A stretch of DNA of 64,000 nt, taken from positions 56,626,096 through 56,690,095 of the forward strand of contig OY743177.1 in NCBI GenBank assembly GCA_963555705.1, read 5' to 3'. Under the pieces are notes generated by a model. That model worked only from the letters and a program-made list of their open reading frames with translations, had not been told where the DNA came from and searched no databases. The position numbers and the translations under genes are program-made. The DNA comes from Ligustrum vulgare. Its lineage: Eukaryota; Streptophyta; Magnoliopsida; Lamiales; Oleaceae. Shown piece after piece: positions 33,467 through 45,795 of the stretch (position 1 is its first letter; the number at the start of each line of letters is the position of its first letter).

Positions 33467-33652
33467 GCCTCTGTTCGGTAATTGAGTTTTTTTGAGGTTT
33501 TTTTGGTTTTTAAACCAATTTTCAAACTACATAATTCCTCAAATCAATCTCTAACTCTACATATTTTCTCTCTCCAATTTTTAACCATCCATCTACTTAA
33601 AAAATAACAAAAAAACAATTTTTTTTTGTTCCTTCAGCCGCCGAACAGAAGC
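33467..33652. mobile_element. Tourist-like MITE, first of a chain of three
   Basis: Ends GCCTCTGTTCGGTAA and, in reverse, GCTTCTGTTCGGCGG; flanked by TTA on the left (33464-33466) and TTA on the right (33653-33655). The right TTA is also the left flank of the next element. Confidence 0.75.
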
Positions 33653-33655
33653 TTA

Positions 33656-34529
33656 GCCCCTGTTCTCTTTGCTGTTTTGAGGTCGTTTTCTATTTTTATT
33701 TTCGAAAACGCTAAAAAAGCGTTCTCTTTACCATTTTCGAAAACGCATTTTGGAAAACAAAAAAAAATTTGTACACAAAACGGAAAATGCCCGAAACATC
33801 GTTTTGGGCGTTTTGTGTGTATTTCGACAAAAATTGTCCAAAACGCGGAAAACGCGTTTTGGGAATTTATTTTTTATTTTTTTATTTTTTATTTTTTTAG
33901 AATTATCTTAACTTATAACTAAGCTTAATATAAAGTTTTTATTTTTTTATTATTTTTTTTAGAATTATCCTAGCTTGGAACTAAGCCTAAATAAAGATTT
34001 TTTTTTTTTTAAAGAATTATCCTAACTTGAAACTTAGTTTAAATAAAGTTTTATTCAATTCAATATCAACATTACAAAAAAAAAAAAAAATTAAATGAGA
34101 ATTCTTGTTGTTATATTTCAAAAAATGTAATGATAAATGGACTCTAGTGGTTTTGAAAGAACTTGCATTTTCTGGATTTTAATAGAAGTAGAGCTTTCTC
34201 AAGTCCCGAACCTGACCAAGTTGTGTTAATATAGATTCTTAATGCTCACATTAGTGTGTTGCATGTAACCATATTTTTAGTGTATCGTGAAAGGAAATTT
34301 CAGTTGGAGTTAGTAGTATTCTGCAAGCAAATTAATTAAAAATAGTTTAAATAGTGTTCTGCAAAATTTCAAACAGAACGTGTTTTACAGCTTTTCATTT
34401 TCAAAAACAGTTTTCAGAAATGACAAACCAAACGCGTTTTCAGCAAATTTGAAAACAAAAATGAAAACACAAAATACAAAACATTTTCGAAAATGAAAAT
34501 ACAAAATAAAATACAAACAGAACGCCACC
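33656..34529. mobile_element. PIF/Harbinger-like non-autonomous element, copy 2
   Basis: Starts GCCCCTGTTCTC and ends GAACGCCACC; flanked by TTA (33653-33655) and TTA (34530-34532). It is uninterrupted and so serves as reference for copies 1 and 3. Interior: G/C-poor, with three to four internal repeats of an (a)gaattatcctaacttggaactaag(c/t)ctaaataaag unit. The 98-codon frame at its left end is not a transposase. Confidence 0.78.
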
Positions 34530-34532
34530 TTA

Positions 34533-34730
34533 ACATCTTTTCGGTAATTTTGTCTATAAATTTATTGACAAACAACACATTTTTCGAAACCAATTTTTAA
34601 CTATTCACATTTTTCGAAACCACTTTTTAACTATATTCATTTTTCGAAATCACTTTTCAACCGTGCATCTTGAAAACAAAAAAACAATAGTTTTTGTTTA
34701 TAAACAAAAACATAGCTTTCGAACGGAGGT
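34533..34730. mobile_element. Tourist-like MITE, third of the chain
   Basis: Ends ACATCTTTTCGGTAA and, in reverse, ACCTCCGTTCGAAAG; flanked by TTA (34530-34532, shared with the preceding element) and TTA (34731-34733). Inside, a motif of about 30 bp (acatttttcgaaacca..tttttaactatt) is repeated three times (34579-34660). Confidence 0.65.
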
Positions 34731-34944
34731 TTAAGTATTTTTTATAAATTTATTTACAAACAACACATTTTTTATTCATATTTATCTAGACCGATTTAAT
34801 TACTTCATTAATTCGAATAAAAATTACATTAATCAAGACGAATTTTATTTTAGTTTTTTTTCAAAATTGTAAGTACATTTTGGAGAGAAAATTGCATTTA
34901 GTATTTCTCTCTTCTTACTTCTACTTTTATATAGATAAAAGATC

Positions 34945-36050
34945 GATTCTGCTACTTGTACAATGCAAGTTAACAATGTGAATGACAATTTTGTATCAAA
35001 GGTCTGAAATACCCTTAAAATGATACCAAATTACCCGCTACCCCTACCTTCTTCAACTACGTACACAGAGAACAACCAAATTAGGGATCGGGCAAAAGGA
35101 AATCAGCTTCATCCTCATCCTATCGAAAATCACCATATCCGATGAAGTTACATTTTGGGAAACCTTTACTTGCAACAGAGTAGATTGATTTTCAGTAGAC
35201 TCCTTCTGATTCTGAATTGGAGTAGACTTATTACTAATTAATGCCTTTTCAAATCAGTTTCATGATATTTCGAGCCCTATATCGACGCTGCCTTTTTCGG
35301 TTCTTTAGACGGCGAGTCAAAAGGTCATCACAGTTTCTTGTTTGTTTTTCATCAGAATAAAGTATTACCATTTTTTACATTATCCATGACTTCAAAGTTC
35401 AAACAAAGGTCAAAGGATCTGCATTTTCTTTCGGAAGGATAAAATGTGCTAATGTTCCAAACCATACAAGATTATTCCTTCTCTTCATGAATCAAGCCAA
35501 TTTAATTGACAAAATATCTATTCGTCAAGGTAAGTGCTATACATAATCCGCTGCATCATATCAATCTGGGATATAGACTTGTTTTGTAAACAAAAATTTG
35601 GAATCATTTCACAAACCTAGCCGAGACTAATAAGTAGATTTAGCAAGAAGGGCAGCACGTTAACATAAACTCAACTGAAAAAAACATGGAGGAAAAAGAT
35701 TCGGATTATACTGAGAGGAGAGAAAATGTGATTAAAAGTTGTCTTCTTCGCAAACCAAAAAACATCTCAGTCACCTCGTCGTCGACGGTCGAAGTCTGGG
35801 TAGTTTTGGTGGTGTGGGTCGTCGGCGCAATCTGAATTCAAAGAGTTGGAGAGTCCATTTTTTTAGTTGAAATTTTTTGAGCTGAAATGAAAGAGGAAAG
35901 CAAAGTCTGATTTCGCAGTCTGAATCTGTAGTAAGTATAAAATTACATTTTAGTTGTAAAAAATTTCACGATATTTTCATCCCAAAATGTCACGAGAAAT
36001 TGGAATTGTGAACTACATTGTCAAGTGGGATTGTACAACCAGCATTATTC
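34945..36050 (-). mobile_element. 1,106-bp TIR element, copy B (inverted partner at 25528-26633)
   Basis: Same element as copy A, in opposite orientation. Differences seen: tat/tag near the gacgaatat word, tgc/tac near the ttgctaaatct word, and gattgag/gactgag. The copy ends about 620 bp before the start codon of the hnRNP gene, so it lies in or near that gene's promoter. Confidence 0.75.
35249..35332 (-). pseudogene. Captured bZIP-like basic-region fragment (copy B)
   Basis: Same 27-codon frame as in copy A (26246-26329). Confidence 0.45.
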
Positions 36051-36384
36051 TTGTACAAAATGAACTAATTATACATATTGTACAAAATGATCTAATTATT
36101 GAAAAAATCAGTATTCAATCATGGACAATTATACATTACAGTGTCTCGGGTTAGTAATCCCGATGGATTGAAGATACCAATTTCTTATTAGGAGGAGCAT
36201 CTAACAAGTTTCACTACAAATGTTGTTTTTAAAGAAGTTTTTTATAATTTAATTTGATTTTGTCAACCTACTGAATTTGAATATTGATTATCAATATCGA
36301 ATTTAATTTTTTTAAGTTCATAACTTTATTATGTCAATTTGTTTATTAATATTTCCCATTGCAAAGAAATACAACAGTAATACC

Positions 36385-36402
36385 ATCCGTGCATCGCACT
36401 AG
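36385..36402 (+). mobile_element. Degenerate Helitron-like 3' end
   Basis: ccatccgtgcatcgca followed by CTAGT; half of the hairpin is missing. Weak evidence. Confidence 0.25.
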
Positions 36403-36673
36403 TAATAATAATAACAACACGGTAACGGTATATCATCATACACCTCAACCCAACCGCGCAAAATATCCACTCATCCAATCTCACCCGCCCATTTCCAATC
36501 CCGTGTCCTTTCCGCCCAATCTAAACCCTTGACATTGTACACTACACACATAAAACTGTCTCCCTATCACGACCCAGTTGCGCCGTCTGCACACACTCTC
36601 TCAAACCCTCGTTTCTTCGCTCAGAGAGTGAGAGATTCGCTCAACCTATACATACATATACATCTATTTATAC

Positions 36674-39600
36674 ATGGATTCTGATCAGGGAAAGCTTTTT
36701 ATTGGAGGGATATCATGGGAGACAGATGAGGAAAAGCTCAAGGAATATTTTCAAGGGTATGGTGAGGTTTTGCAGACTGTGGTGATGAGAGATAAGATCT
36801 CAGGCAAACCTAGAGGATTTGGGTTTGTTGTATTTGCAGATCCGAACATTTTGGATAGGGTTCTTCAAGAGAGACATGTTATTGATGGCCGCCCGGTGAG
36901 ATTTAATGTGAATAATGATAATATATATATTTTTCCTCATTTCTGTGTTTTTTTGCTTTAAATATGGGGTTTGAGGTTATTTTGAAATCATTCTGGCCTC
37001 TGGGTTTTTGTTGGTATGGTTGGTTTTGCTTGTATTCGTGTTTCTTTATTCATTCAGGTACCTGGTTATGTCTTATTTTCTGCGATTTTTATAGGTGCAA
37101 ATTTTTTTCCTCTGGGCATTCATTCAGGGTTATAGGTTTTTGTTATTTTTTGTACATTTTCAAATTGTTAGCTGTATTATTTCTGTTGTGGTCTTCATTT
37201 GACATGTGCATATCTGATCTAACCAATTGATTATTTTTTTTTTGCTTTTTAATGAGATTTCTGAAGGCCATAAGCTCTGCAATTCTAATATGCACCTAAG
37301 TCTCCGTTAGCTTTTGCAAAATGGTTTTATTGATTAATGATATTACGAATATATCCTTTCTATTTTCTTGGAAAATATTGTCCTCAATTTAGGCCTCTCT
37401 CTAAATGTGAATCTTTTCATAATTGGTGGAAACTGCAGTTTGCTATAGTCGAGTGATTTTTGCTAGCTTATATTGGGTATGTGTGTTTGTTGCAATTATT
37501 TCTGGTTGTTGATTTATGGGTTTTTGGTTTAGGCCTTGATATCAGTTCTCAAGCTTTTCCATGTTTCTGTCATATCAAATAGTAATATATTACTTTTTAT
37601 GCCATCTTCATGTATAAAGGCATGCAGCCAATTCTCCCATCGTATGCTACTAATTCAACAGATCATATATTGAATTGTTTCATGTGTGCCCTTTAATGTT
37701 GGTCATGTTTACTTATTTCATAGATGTAAGTATCCCAAGCTTTTATTTTTGTATAAACATGCATTTTGCTTCGCATAATTTTCTTTGTACATCTCTTTTA
37801 TATTAGGCCCGTGTTTTGTACCATTTAAAATTCAGATTTTAATTTAAGTCAAAGTAACAATTAGCCCTTGTTTGGTTCACTTTAAAAATTTCTCTTTTTT
37901 TTGCAGAACTCAATCTTAACCCTTCATCAAAAGTCAAGCCCATAATTTTTGACTTGTCAACCAAATTTCAACCATCTATTCTCCTAAAAATTACTGTTCA
38001 TTTCAAAAAAAACTCTTTTTAAACATACCAAACACACACTTAATTTTAACCACACATTTCATAGGATCCACGGCTTTTCAACGACACATTTCATCGACTT
38101 GTATCAAAATCTACTAAAAATCTGATTTTAATCATCACCAAATAGGGGCCAGTGTCATTTAGTTCACCATTGAGATCAGAATGTATTAGCCGTGTTATAA
38201 ATTTGAAATTTAAAAAAACCCTACATTATGGTGTACAAAAGAAATTAAAATCAAAATTGTAAGTATTTTTTTTTTTTTTTTGGAATCGGAATTGGAATCA
38301 GATTATTGAGCGTTATGACTCTGGATGATAAACATGATGAGGAAAGAAAATAAGAACAATGAGGCAGATTAGAAAATACGCTCTCTCTCTCAGCTTCTTC
38401 CTATGCACCCACCACACTTTCATCTCAACCTCTACCAGTATACCAACACACTCTTCCACTCACCCAGACAAGATTAAGAACCCTTTCACAGTAGCAGTTA
38501 ACCCCAACTCCAAATACATCATCAGCCTCCAAGCAAAGCTGGATGCAGACAAAGGCATGTACACATACAAAAATCAGCAGTCATGCAAGTGTGAGCGTGT
38601 AAATGTATGAGTTAGAACTTGTAACTCAATAGGTTTGCAAATTCGCGTCCATGCACACAAATCCACCTCTGGATCCACTTCTGGATTTAATTTCCATTCA
38701 ACTGATCACTTCTTTTGGTTTTTATATTTTATTTTTATATTTTTTTGGGAATTAGGCATAGTTGCTTGGACCGCAGTTTATTTATCAGGGTAGAATTGCA
38801 ATTTATTTTCTGGTTGTGCAATCATCATTAATATGTTTTGTGTCAACTTGATATTTGTTACTGGCCGTATGGCTTTCTGTTCTTTGTTCTTGTGTTTCTG
38901 CTGGCTACTGCTACTCATGCTAGGTCCATATCACAGATAGAAATAGTACTATTCTCCAATGACTGAATATGTTGTTACCCTTTGAAAATTTTGAATTTCT
39001 CCCCTTATTGATAATTTAATGTCGTGTCTTTTCATGAGAAAATTTACACCTGAACGGTGCCTGTGGTTTCAATATCGTTCTACATTTATTTGAAATTTAG
39101 AATTGTAATCCGTGTCATTTTTATCCTCCATCATAACCAGAAGACATTTTTGTCCTAATAGGTCGAGGCAAAGAGAGCCTTATCAAGAGAGGAACAAGTT
39201 TCAAAAGGAGGAAATCCTAATACTTCTAGGAACTTTGGAAGTGTCGGGAATACCAGGACCAAGAAGATATTTGTTGGGGGATTGCCACCAATTCTTTCTG
39301 AAGATGGATTCCGTCAATATTTTGAAGCTTACGGCACTGTAACCGATGTAGTTATAATGTATGATCAGCAGACAAACAGACCTCGTGGATTTGGATTTAT
39401 TTCATTTGATTCTGAGGATGCAGTAGATAGGGTTTTACACAAGACTTTTCACGATCTAAATGGCAAGCAAGTGGAAGTGAAGCGTGCTCTTCCAAAAGAT
39501 GTCAATCCTGGTGGGAGTGGCCGTTCCATGGGTGGTGGGACAGGTGGCGGCAGTGTTGGAAGTTATCAGGGGTATGGTTCTTCTGTTGGAGATAGTCGAA

Positions 39601-40268
39601 TGGATTCCTCCAGGTACATGCAATCTCAAAATGCTGGAGGTGGGTATCCACCTTATGGTCCATCTGGGTATAATGCTTCCAATTATGGGTATGGTCCTGG
39701 CAATAATGGCATGGGTTACAGTGGATATGGAAATTATGGCAGTGCTGGTTCAGGCTATGGAAATCCCAATGCTCCAAATGCCCAAAGAACTTCATGGGGT
39801 TCACAGGCTCCATCTGGATATGGAAATATGGGCTATGGAAGTTCTCAATGGGGTAGCCCTAATCCTAATGCTGGTGGTGGCCTTGGTAGTGGTGGGGTAA
39901 CTACTGGTCAGTCTCCAAGCGGGGCTCCTGGATATGGTAATCAAGGTTATGGCTATGGTGGCTATGGTGGTAGTGATGGAGCATATGGAAACCAAGCTGC
40001 TGCTTATGGGGCTGTTGGTGGGCGTACAGGAAGTGGCCCAAATGGCAGTGCACCTGCAGGAGAGCTGCAAGCAGGTCCTGGGGGTTATATGGCAGGTGGC
40101 TACAGTGATGCTGGTGGTAATTTTGGGTATGGAAACTCAGGCTGGCGATCTGACCCTTCACAAGCTTCTGGTAACTATGGTCAGCAATCAAATGGACCTC
40201 ATGGTAGCCAAACTGGGTATGGTGGTGGATATGGCAGTGCTCCAACTAGACAGTCTCAGCAGCAGTGA
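36674..40268 (+). CDS. Glycine-rich hnRNP-type protein with two RRMs
   Basis: Two exons, 36674-36895 (74 codons) and 39162-40268 (368 codons plus stop), 442 aa, with a 2.27-kb intron (CCG|GTGAG, CCTAATAG). RRM1 covers residues 7-80, with RNP2 LFIGGI (8-13) and RNP1 RGFGFVVF (47-54). RRM2 covers about 109-185, with IFVGGL (110-115) and RGFGFISF (149-156). Residues 190-442 are a low-complexity tail rich in Gly, Tyr, Ser, Asn and Gln (GYG, YGN, GGY repeats), ending in SQQQ. This matches the plant Musashi/hnRNP A-B-like family (RBGD/RNP1 group), nuclear-cytoplasmic proteins that bind RNA and can condense through the tail. No damage was seen. The intron breaks RRM1 after GRP, as is usual in this family. 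Confidence 0.92.
37864..38039. mobile_element. Tourist-like MITE in the hnRNP intron
   Basis: Starts GCCCTTGTTTGG and ends CCAAACACACAC, flanked by TTA on both sides (37861-37863 and 38040-38042). 176 bp. An alternative right end near 38150 (ccaaataggggcc) would make a longer element. Confidence 0.55.
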
Positions 40269-42023
40269 TTTTTCTATGCGCTTCCATCTATCCTTGGTCG
40301 GAGGTTTTTGGCATCTATGTTTTCCCATTTCTGGTGCAGGTTAGGTGGCTTTTGCAAGCTGTCACTGGCATATTGAGGCGGGTTGGATTGCTTGAATACC
40401 AGTATTTTACCATACTTACTTTGCTCAGTCTATAATAAGTAGTACTTCTTGAGGATTAGATATTACCTCACCTTTTATTCGCTTCTAAGTGTAGTTTAAA
40501 TTCTGGCTTGCTTATAGCTATGTTTGCTAGCTGATCTGGAGTCTTTGCTTATCGTAATGTTTGAGATATAGCTTATGTGGAATTTTTATGTGAGTTAAGA
40601 TGAGCTATTTTCAAATCTTGTGGAGTTAGTTTTACTTTCTGAACTTTAGCAGATTTTAGCTGTTATGGAAGCTGCACGATTATTACATGACAGAAGTAGT
40701 ATTTCATTGCTACTGCTATCATGATGTTCCCTATGGGTCGCATTTCTGTTAGCAATGATGTTTCTTAGTAGAATGTCATTAGACAGAACAATTTGTGAAC
40801 TGACCTTTTATTGATAGGGAATCGGATCTTGGGTACTTTAATTTCTTATAGGTGGTGAAAATATTGGTGTTAGTTGGACTTTTTCTGCTGAAGAGTATCC
40901 TTTTTATCTATAGAATTAGAGCTACTGCAATTTCGGGTAGATCAGTTTCCTAATGGGTAGCAATATTCTTAGTGGTAGTTAACATTTTGACAATGTCATA
41001 TTCATTTCCCCCTGTATTTCCCCTTGTGTTGTACAGGAGGAGAGATGCTCGCGTACTAAGATGGGTGAACTGAAGTGTCCACTCAAGCTAAACACAAGCC
41101 TAATGCAGGGTGTCCGTGTTTAGCATGGAATGGAACTTAGAAGTGGACTCGACTTGGTTATTTTGTTGCGTACACTGAAACTGGTGCTGAAGCAGCTTTC
41201 AAACTGGAATCTCTCAATCTTCATCGAGGTTTAGTGATGAAAATTCATGGCAGAAACGTTTGGTATGTCGATCTTAGAGAATAGTTGGTCTGGTAATAAC
41301 GACATGAACTGTATGGTACTCTCTTAGTATTATAGAGTTTAAATTGATTCTTAGATTTCTCTTTGAAGTAAACTGTCCTAACTGCTCCGAAAATCAGTCT
41401 GATATCAATACACAAGTTTCTTTTTAGGCAAATAACTAACTTTATATTCTTTTGTTCATTCATGTTGTTTTTTGCTCTTTCTTCTCGAATAACTGACCTA
41501 CTTCATTTGAAGTTTACTGATATTCAGCTCAAGTAATTTATGGCATTTTTAATTGCTTATCAATGCTCCCTAGGACTCTTCTAACTGTACCCTGTGCTAT
41601 AAGTTGGGCTATTTGTGAAATCTTGTAGTGATAAGTTGGATTATTGTGTGCTCTAGTTTTGTTTGTCAAAATGGAGGATGAGATTGGCTGTAATTGTGAG
41701 AATGCTTATGGTATAGTCCTTAGAAATTATGTGGTACTGTGGAGGATAGAAATTGGGTCTATACTGGATCAACTTGATGTTGTATAGTGGCTGATTCTTA
41801 AGCCAAATTACTGCTGTGTATTTGAACTTGAGTTGAGAGTTCAACTGGGAGGAAGAAATTGGTTGGAGTGGAGGGAAAGGAGATTATGGGGAATGGGGTT
41901 TGTACTTCCATTCACTGAGCATGTTCTTGATTTGATGCTCTCCATACATTATAGAATGAAGTATCTTGTCCTTGGTTTGATGACCTAAAGAAAACGTACT
42001 TAGACCTGTTTGGTGGAGATTAA
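40269..42023. other. 3' UTR of the hnRNP gene and intergenic DNA
   Basis: The first few hundred bases are GT-rich and T-rich, as in plant 3' UTRs. No further coding region was recognised; a possible extended 3' UTR exon near 41030-41250 cannot be proven without transcripts. Confidence 0.4.
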
Positions 42024-42981
42024 GGCTCTGTTCTCTTTGTTATTTTGAGGTCATTTTTTGTTTTTAAAAAGAAATTTGAACACAACGCAAAACGTTCAAA
42101 ATCTTGTTTTGGGCATTTTGAGTGTATTTCAACAAAAAAAATGTTTAAAATAGAGGAAACGTATTTTGGGATTTTTTTTTTTTTTAAAAAATTATTCTAG
42201 CTTGGAACTAAGCTTAATTTTGTTTTATTTATTTTATGGAGAATTATTGAAGTTTGGAACTAAGAGCTCGTTTGGTCTATGGAAAGTTTTTTGTTTTTGT
42301 GATTTTTTTTGTGTTTTTTTATGGATGTGTGGTTTAGATTGGTTTGAAAAGTAAAAAATTATGGGTTTGATTAAGGATGAAGGTTGAGATTGAGTTTGAA
42401 AATTTTTGGTAAAAATTCTTGATGGACCAAACGGGCGGTAAGCCTAAATAAAGTTTTGTTTTTGTTTTCTGAAAAATTATCCTAACTTGAAATTAAGCTT
42501 AAAATAAAGTTTTATTGAATTCAATATCAACATTATAAAAAAAATTAAGTGAGAATTTTTATTATATTTCAAAAAATGTCTTGATAAATAGATTATGGTG
42601 GTTTTGAAAGAATTTGTATTTTCTAGATTTTAATTTTAATAGAATCAGAGTTTTCTCAGATCTCGAATCTGATCAAGCTGTGTTAATATAGATTTTTAGT
42701 GCTCATATTATTGTGTTGCAGGTAACCATGTTTTCAGTGTATTGTGAAAAAAATTTGAGTTTAAGTCAGTAGTATTTTGTAAACAAATTAATTAAAAATA
42801 GTTTAAATAATATTATGTTAAATTTCAAACAGAAAGTGTTTTTCAACTTTTCATTTTCAAAAACAGTTTTGAGAAATGACAAATCAAACGCGTTTTCAGT
42901 AAATTTGAAAACAAAAATAAAAACAGGAAACATAAAACATTTTTAAAAATGAAAATACAAAATAAAATACAAACAGAATGC
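42024..42981. mobile_element. PIF/Harbinger-like non-autonomous element, copy 3
   Basis: Starts GGCTCTGTTCTC after TAA (42021-42023) and ends near CAAACAGAATGC; the right target duplication is lost. Colinear with copies at 2464 and 33656 but more diverged: an internal stretch near the left end is missing and a MITE is nested at 42264-42438. Confidence 0.7.
42264..42438. mobile_element. Tourist-like MITE nested in PIF/Harbinger-like copy 3
   Basis: Ends GAGCTCGTTTGGTC and, in reverse, CCGCCCGTTTGGTC; flanked by TAA (42261-42263 and 42439-42441). It splits ggaactaag from cctaaataaag of the host element; the uninterrupted text exists in copy 2. Confidence 0.78.
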
Positions 42982-45501
42982 TTTCGAAGATTTTTAGTAA
43001 ATTCTGATAAAAGTTAATGGAATTTGTAGTTGAAAATTTGTCAGTCTTATGAAATGTTAAAAACTTTGTACTGCTGTTTGCGAACTAGTGTAATTTGCTA
43101 TCGACTCAACAAACCGGGAACTATTTATTTCAAGATTTAAGACACTGGAATAGAAGATACAAGGGAAGAATTGCTGGTCGGTCGATATATTGGGATTCAA
43201 GGTAATTTTTGCTTGATATAATTTTCAAATGTCCCATATTCACGTGTGATAGAATTACCAAGAATTCTAACTGTAATTGAAGTTAACATACAACAGAGTC
43301 TGTCAATCAAGCGAAATTTGGGTGGTTTTAATTTCTCAAGGCACATGGTGACCCTGTTGACATTTTACAGAGTAATATCCATGAAACAGAATTTTGAGTC
43401 TAAAGAAAAACATGAAATAGTGCTCCAAGCCTCCAACTGCAAGCATGGCGTCACAACAATACACTGGAAAGCCCAGCATCTAATCTGAAGGGGGTAAAAG
43501 AGTCTATGCATATTCCAAGTTGCAGCATTCTTTCAATAAACTTGTTTGGTGGTGATTAAAAATATCAGATTTTTAGTAGATTTTGATAAAAATTGATGAT
43601 AAGTATAATTGAAAAATTATGGGTACAATGAAATATGATGTTGAATTGATTGTTGACTTTGATCGGGACTAAATATAGAAAACCAAAGGACATTATACTT
43701 ATCCTCGTAAACTCACATTAAGCAGCCAATAGCAATAAAGGATATTCATTTAGATAAAGTGAGTCACGTAATGATTGCTTCTGTTTGGTAAATTATTTAT
43801 AAATAAGTTTATTAACAATACATTTTCTCAAATCACTTTTCAAACATATTTTATTTCGAAAACATCACATTCTTTATTCATAAACAAAAAAAATTAACTA
43901 GATAGAGGCGAAGTCGATCCTAAATTCACTAGACAAACTAAACATTGAGAGCTACAAAAAGTATCTGTAAGCATATTGAAATGCACGGAGTACGTCTTGC
44001 CTATTTTTCTAATCCTAACAAAAATACTAAATGAACAACACTTTTAAACAATAAGGTGAATAACACTTTCACATGATGATGAGCCCACATGTGTGGACCC
44101 CACCCCTGTTGTTCACTTTGTTGTCATTCTTTTCCTAACTCCTAACAACTCAGAGCAAGTGTAACGATTATAGATCCATCACCTCTTTCTTCTATACCAT
44201 CCTCAACCTACGAACATGATAGACCCTGAAATTTTGGGTGTCTTGTTCGACAATTTGAAATGATGATTTGTAAAAAAAAAATTTGTTCCCTATATTCAAT
44301 TTTTTCCTTAAGTGTCTTATAATAAAAAATAATAATTTGATATCCCTATAACGTTGATGTCCTGTGCGATCGTATCTCTCACACCCCTTTAGGGCCATCT
44401 TTACCTACGAAACATCCTACATAAGCATCTTTTACATTTACTCGGAAAAAAAGAGATTCACGTATTAAGAACAAAATGCAAGATGCAAATCATCAAATGC
44501 CTTTCCATTTATTTAAGTACATGAAATTTTTTGGCATTATGCAGAATTTATTCAACGGACACTTAACTAGTGCATTTTCTGCTATACCAAACATATTTAT
44601 AGTTCTAGCTTTTTTGGTCTACCGCTCTCACTTCTAGCTTTTTTACGGACTCTTATGAATGGGAGACTCTTTACTCTTTAGTTCTACCAAACATATTTCC
44701 CAACCACCAAAATATCTCTTCATTTATCCTCGGCGTCACCTCTACTTTTTGGTGTATATTCTCATTTCTTTTTTTCGGTGTATGTTCTCATCTCTTATCT
44801 CATACACATCCATCTTAGCATCCTCACTTTTTTACGATTATTAATGGATACTTCGTTCATGCATAAAAAGATAGAAGTATTTCTTGGATCGATACGATCA
44901 ATATAACGAAATAATTAAATGTAAAATACAAGAACATCAAAGTTTTTCGGCCTTTCGGAGGTTCGATAATTCAAGAATCACATATTCTCTCATTGAGCAA
45001 TCCATTAAATTTGGATTTGCCCTCAAACTTCACTAAGTACATCAAGAAGTTCATTGCATATTACAAGACCAACATCAAGAACACCTAAAAGATCTCTAAA
45101 AACGAATCCTACACCCTATCAAACAACAATTGAATTTCACCAAGAATAAACTTCGGCTTCTATGCTTTACACCTATTGCAAAACCACTCTAATCACCAAG
45201 AAAAGAGATAACAAAATAATAAAAACACTTAGATCTTGTTAAGAAATTTTGTTCAAACCCCTAACCTAAAAATGCCCTACAAATTGAGAGCAAAGAAGAA
45301 AAGAATCTGAATCTATTGTGTTGGAGAGAAAATGGGATGCCTCCTATCTCATTTTCTTGTATCCCATCAGACTTGTTTTCTTGAATACTAAATGCAAGGA
45401 GTTTATATATAAAAATCAAGCCATCCAACACATATATTTGGGCTCATCCATTTAGGCGCCTAATTTTCACATGATTTTATATGAAAGCGAGTAGCAATTT
45501 T
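42982..45501. other. AT-rich intergenic, no gene recognised
   Basis: Fragments of the GTTTGGTAA-type MITE family occur near 43786-43900. Nothing else was recognised. Confidence 0.35.
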
Positions 45502-45795
45502 CATTGTTTTTAGACCCGACCTGGTCGAGGGACTGGGTCAAAGGTCAGAGGGTCAACTCGGAATCAACTCGGGGTATATCCGAGCATTAAATAATATTTA
45601 AAAATATTTAAAATTAAAAGAATCAAAAATATAAAACCTAGGTCAAACATGAGTCCGAGTCGGTCGGGTTTCCTGGGTCGACCTGGGTCGTTAACTGAGT
45701 TTGACCCTACTGGGATTTATATGTGACCCAACCCGATTTTTTGGCCAGGTCACGAGTTTCCAGGTCGATCCGGAAAGGCAGGTTTGAAAACAGTG
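45502..45795. mobile_element. TIR MITE with CA(C/T)TGTTTT ends
   Basis: Left CATTGTTTTTAGACCCGACC and, in reverse, CACTGTTTTCAAACCTGCC. The roughly 294-bp interior is unusually GC-rich for this region, with repeated gggtcgacctgggtcg-like words in both orientations. No clean target duplication. Confidence 0.6.

Noticed and set aside
39502..40245. Long antisense and +1-frame open frames over the hnRNP tail
   Set aside because: They mirror the glycine-rich repeat coding of exon 2 (His/Met/Gly-type low complexity) and have no independent support.
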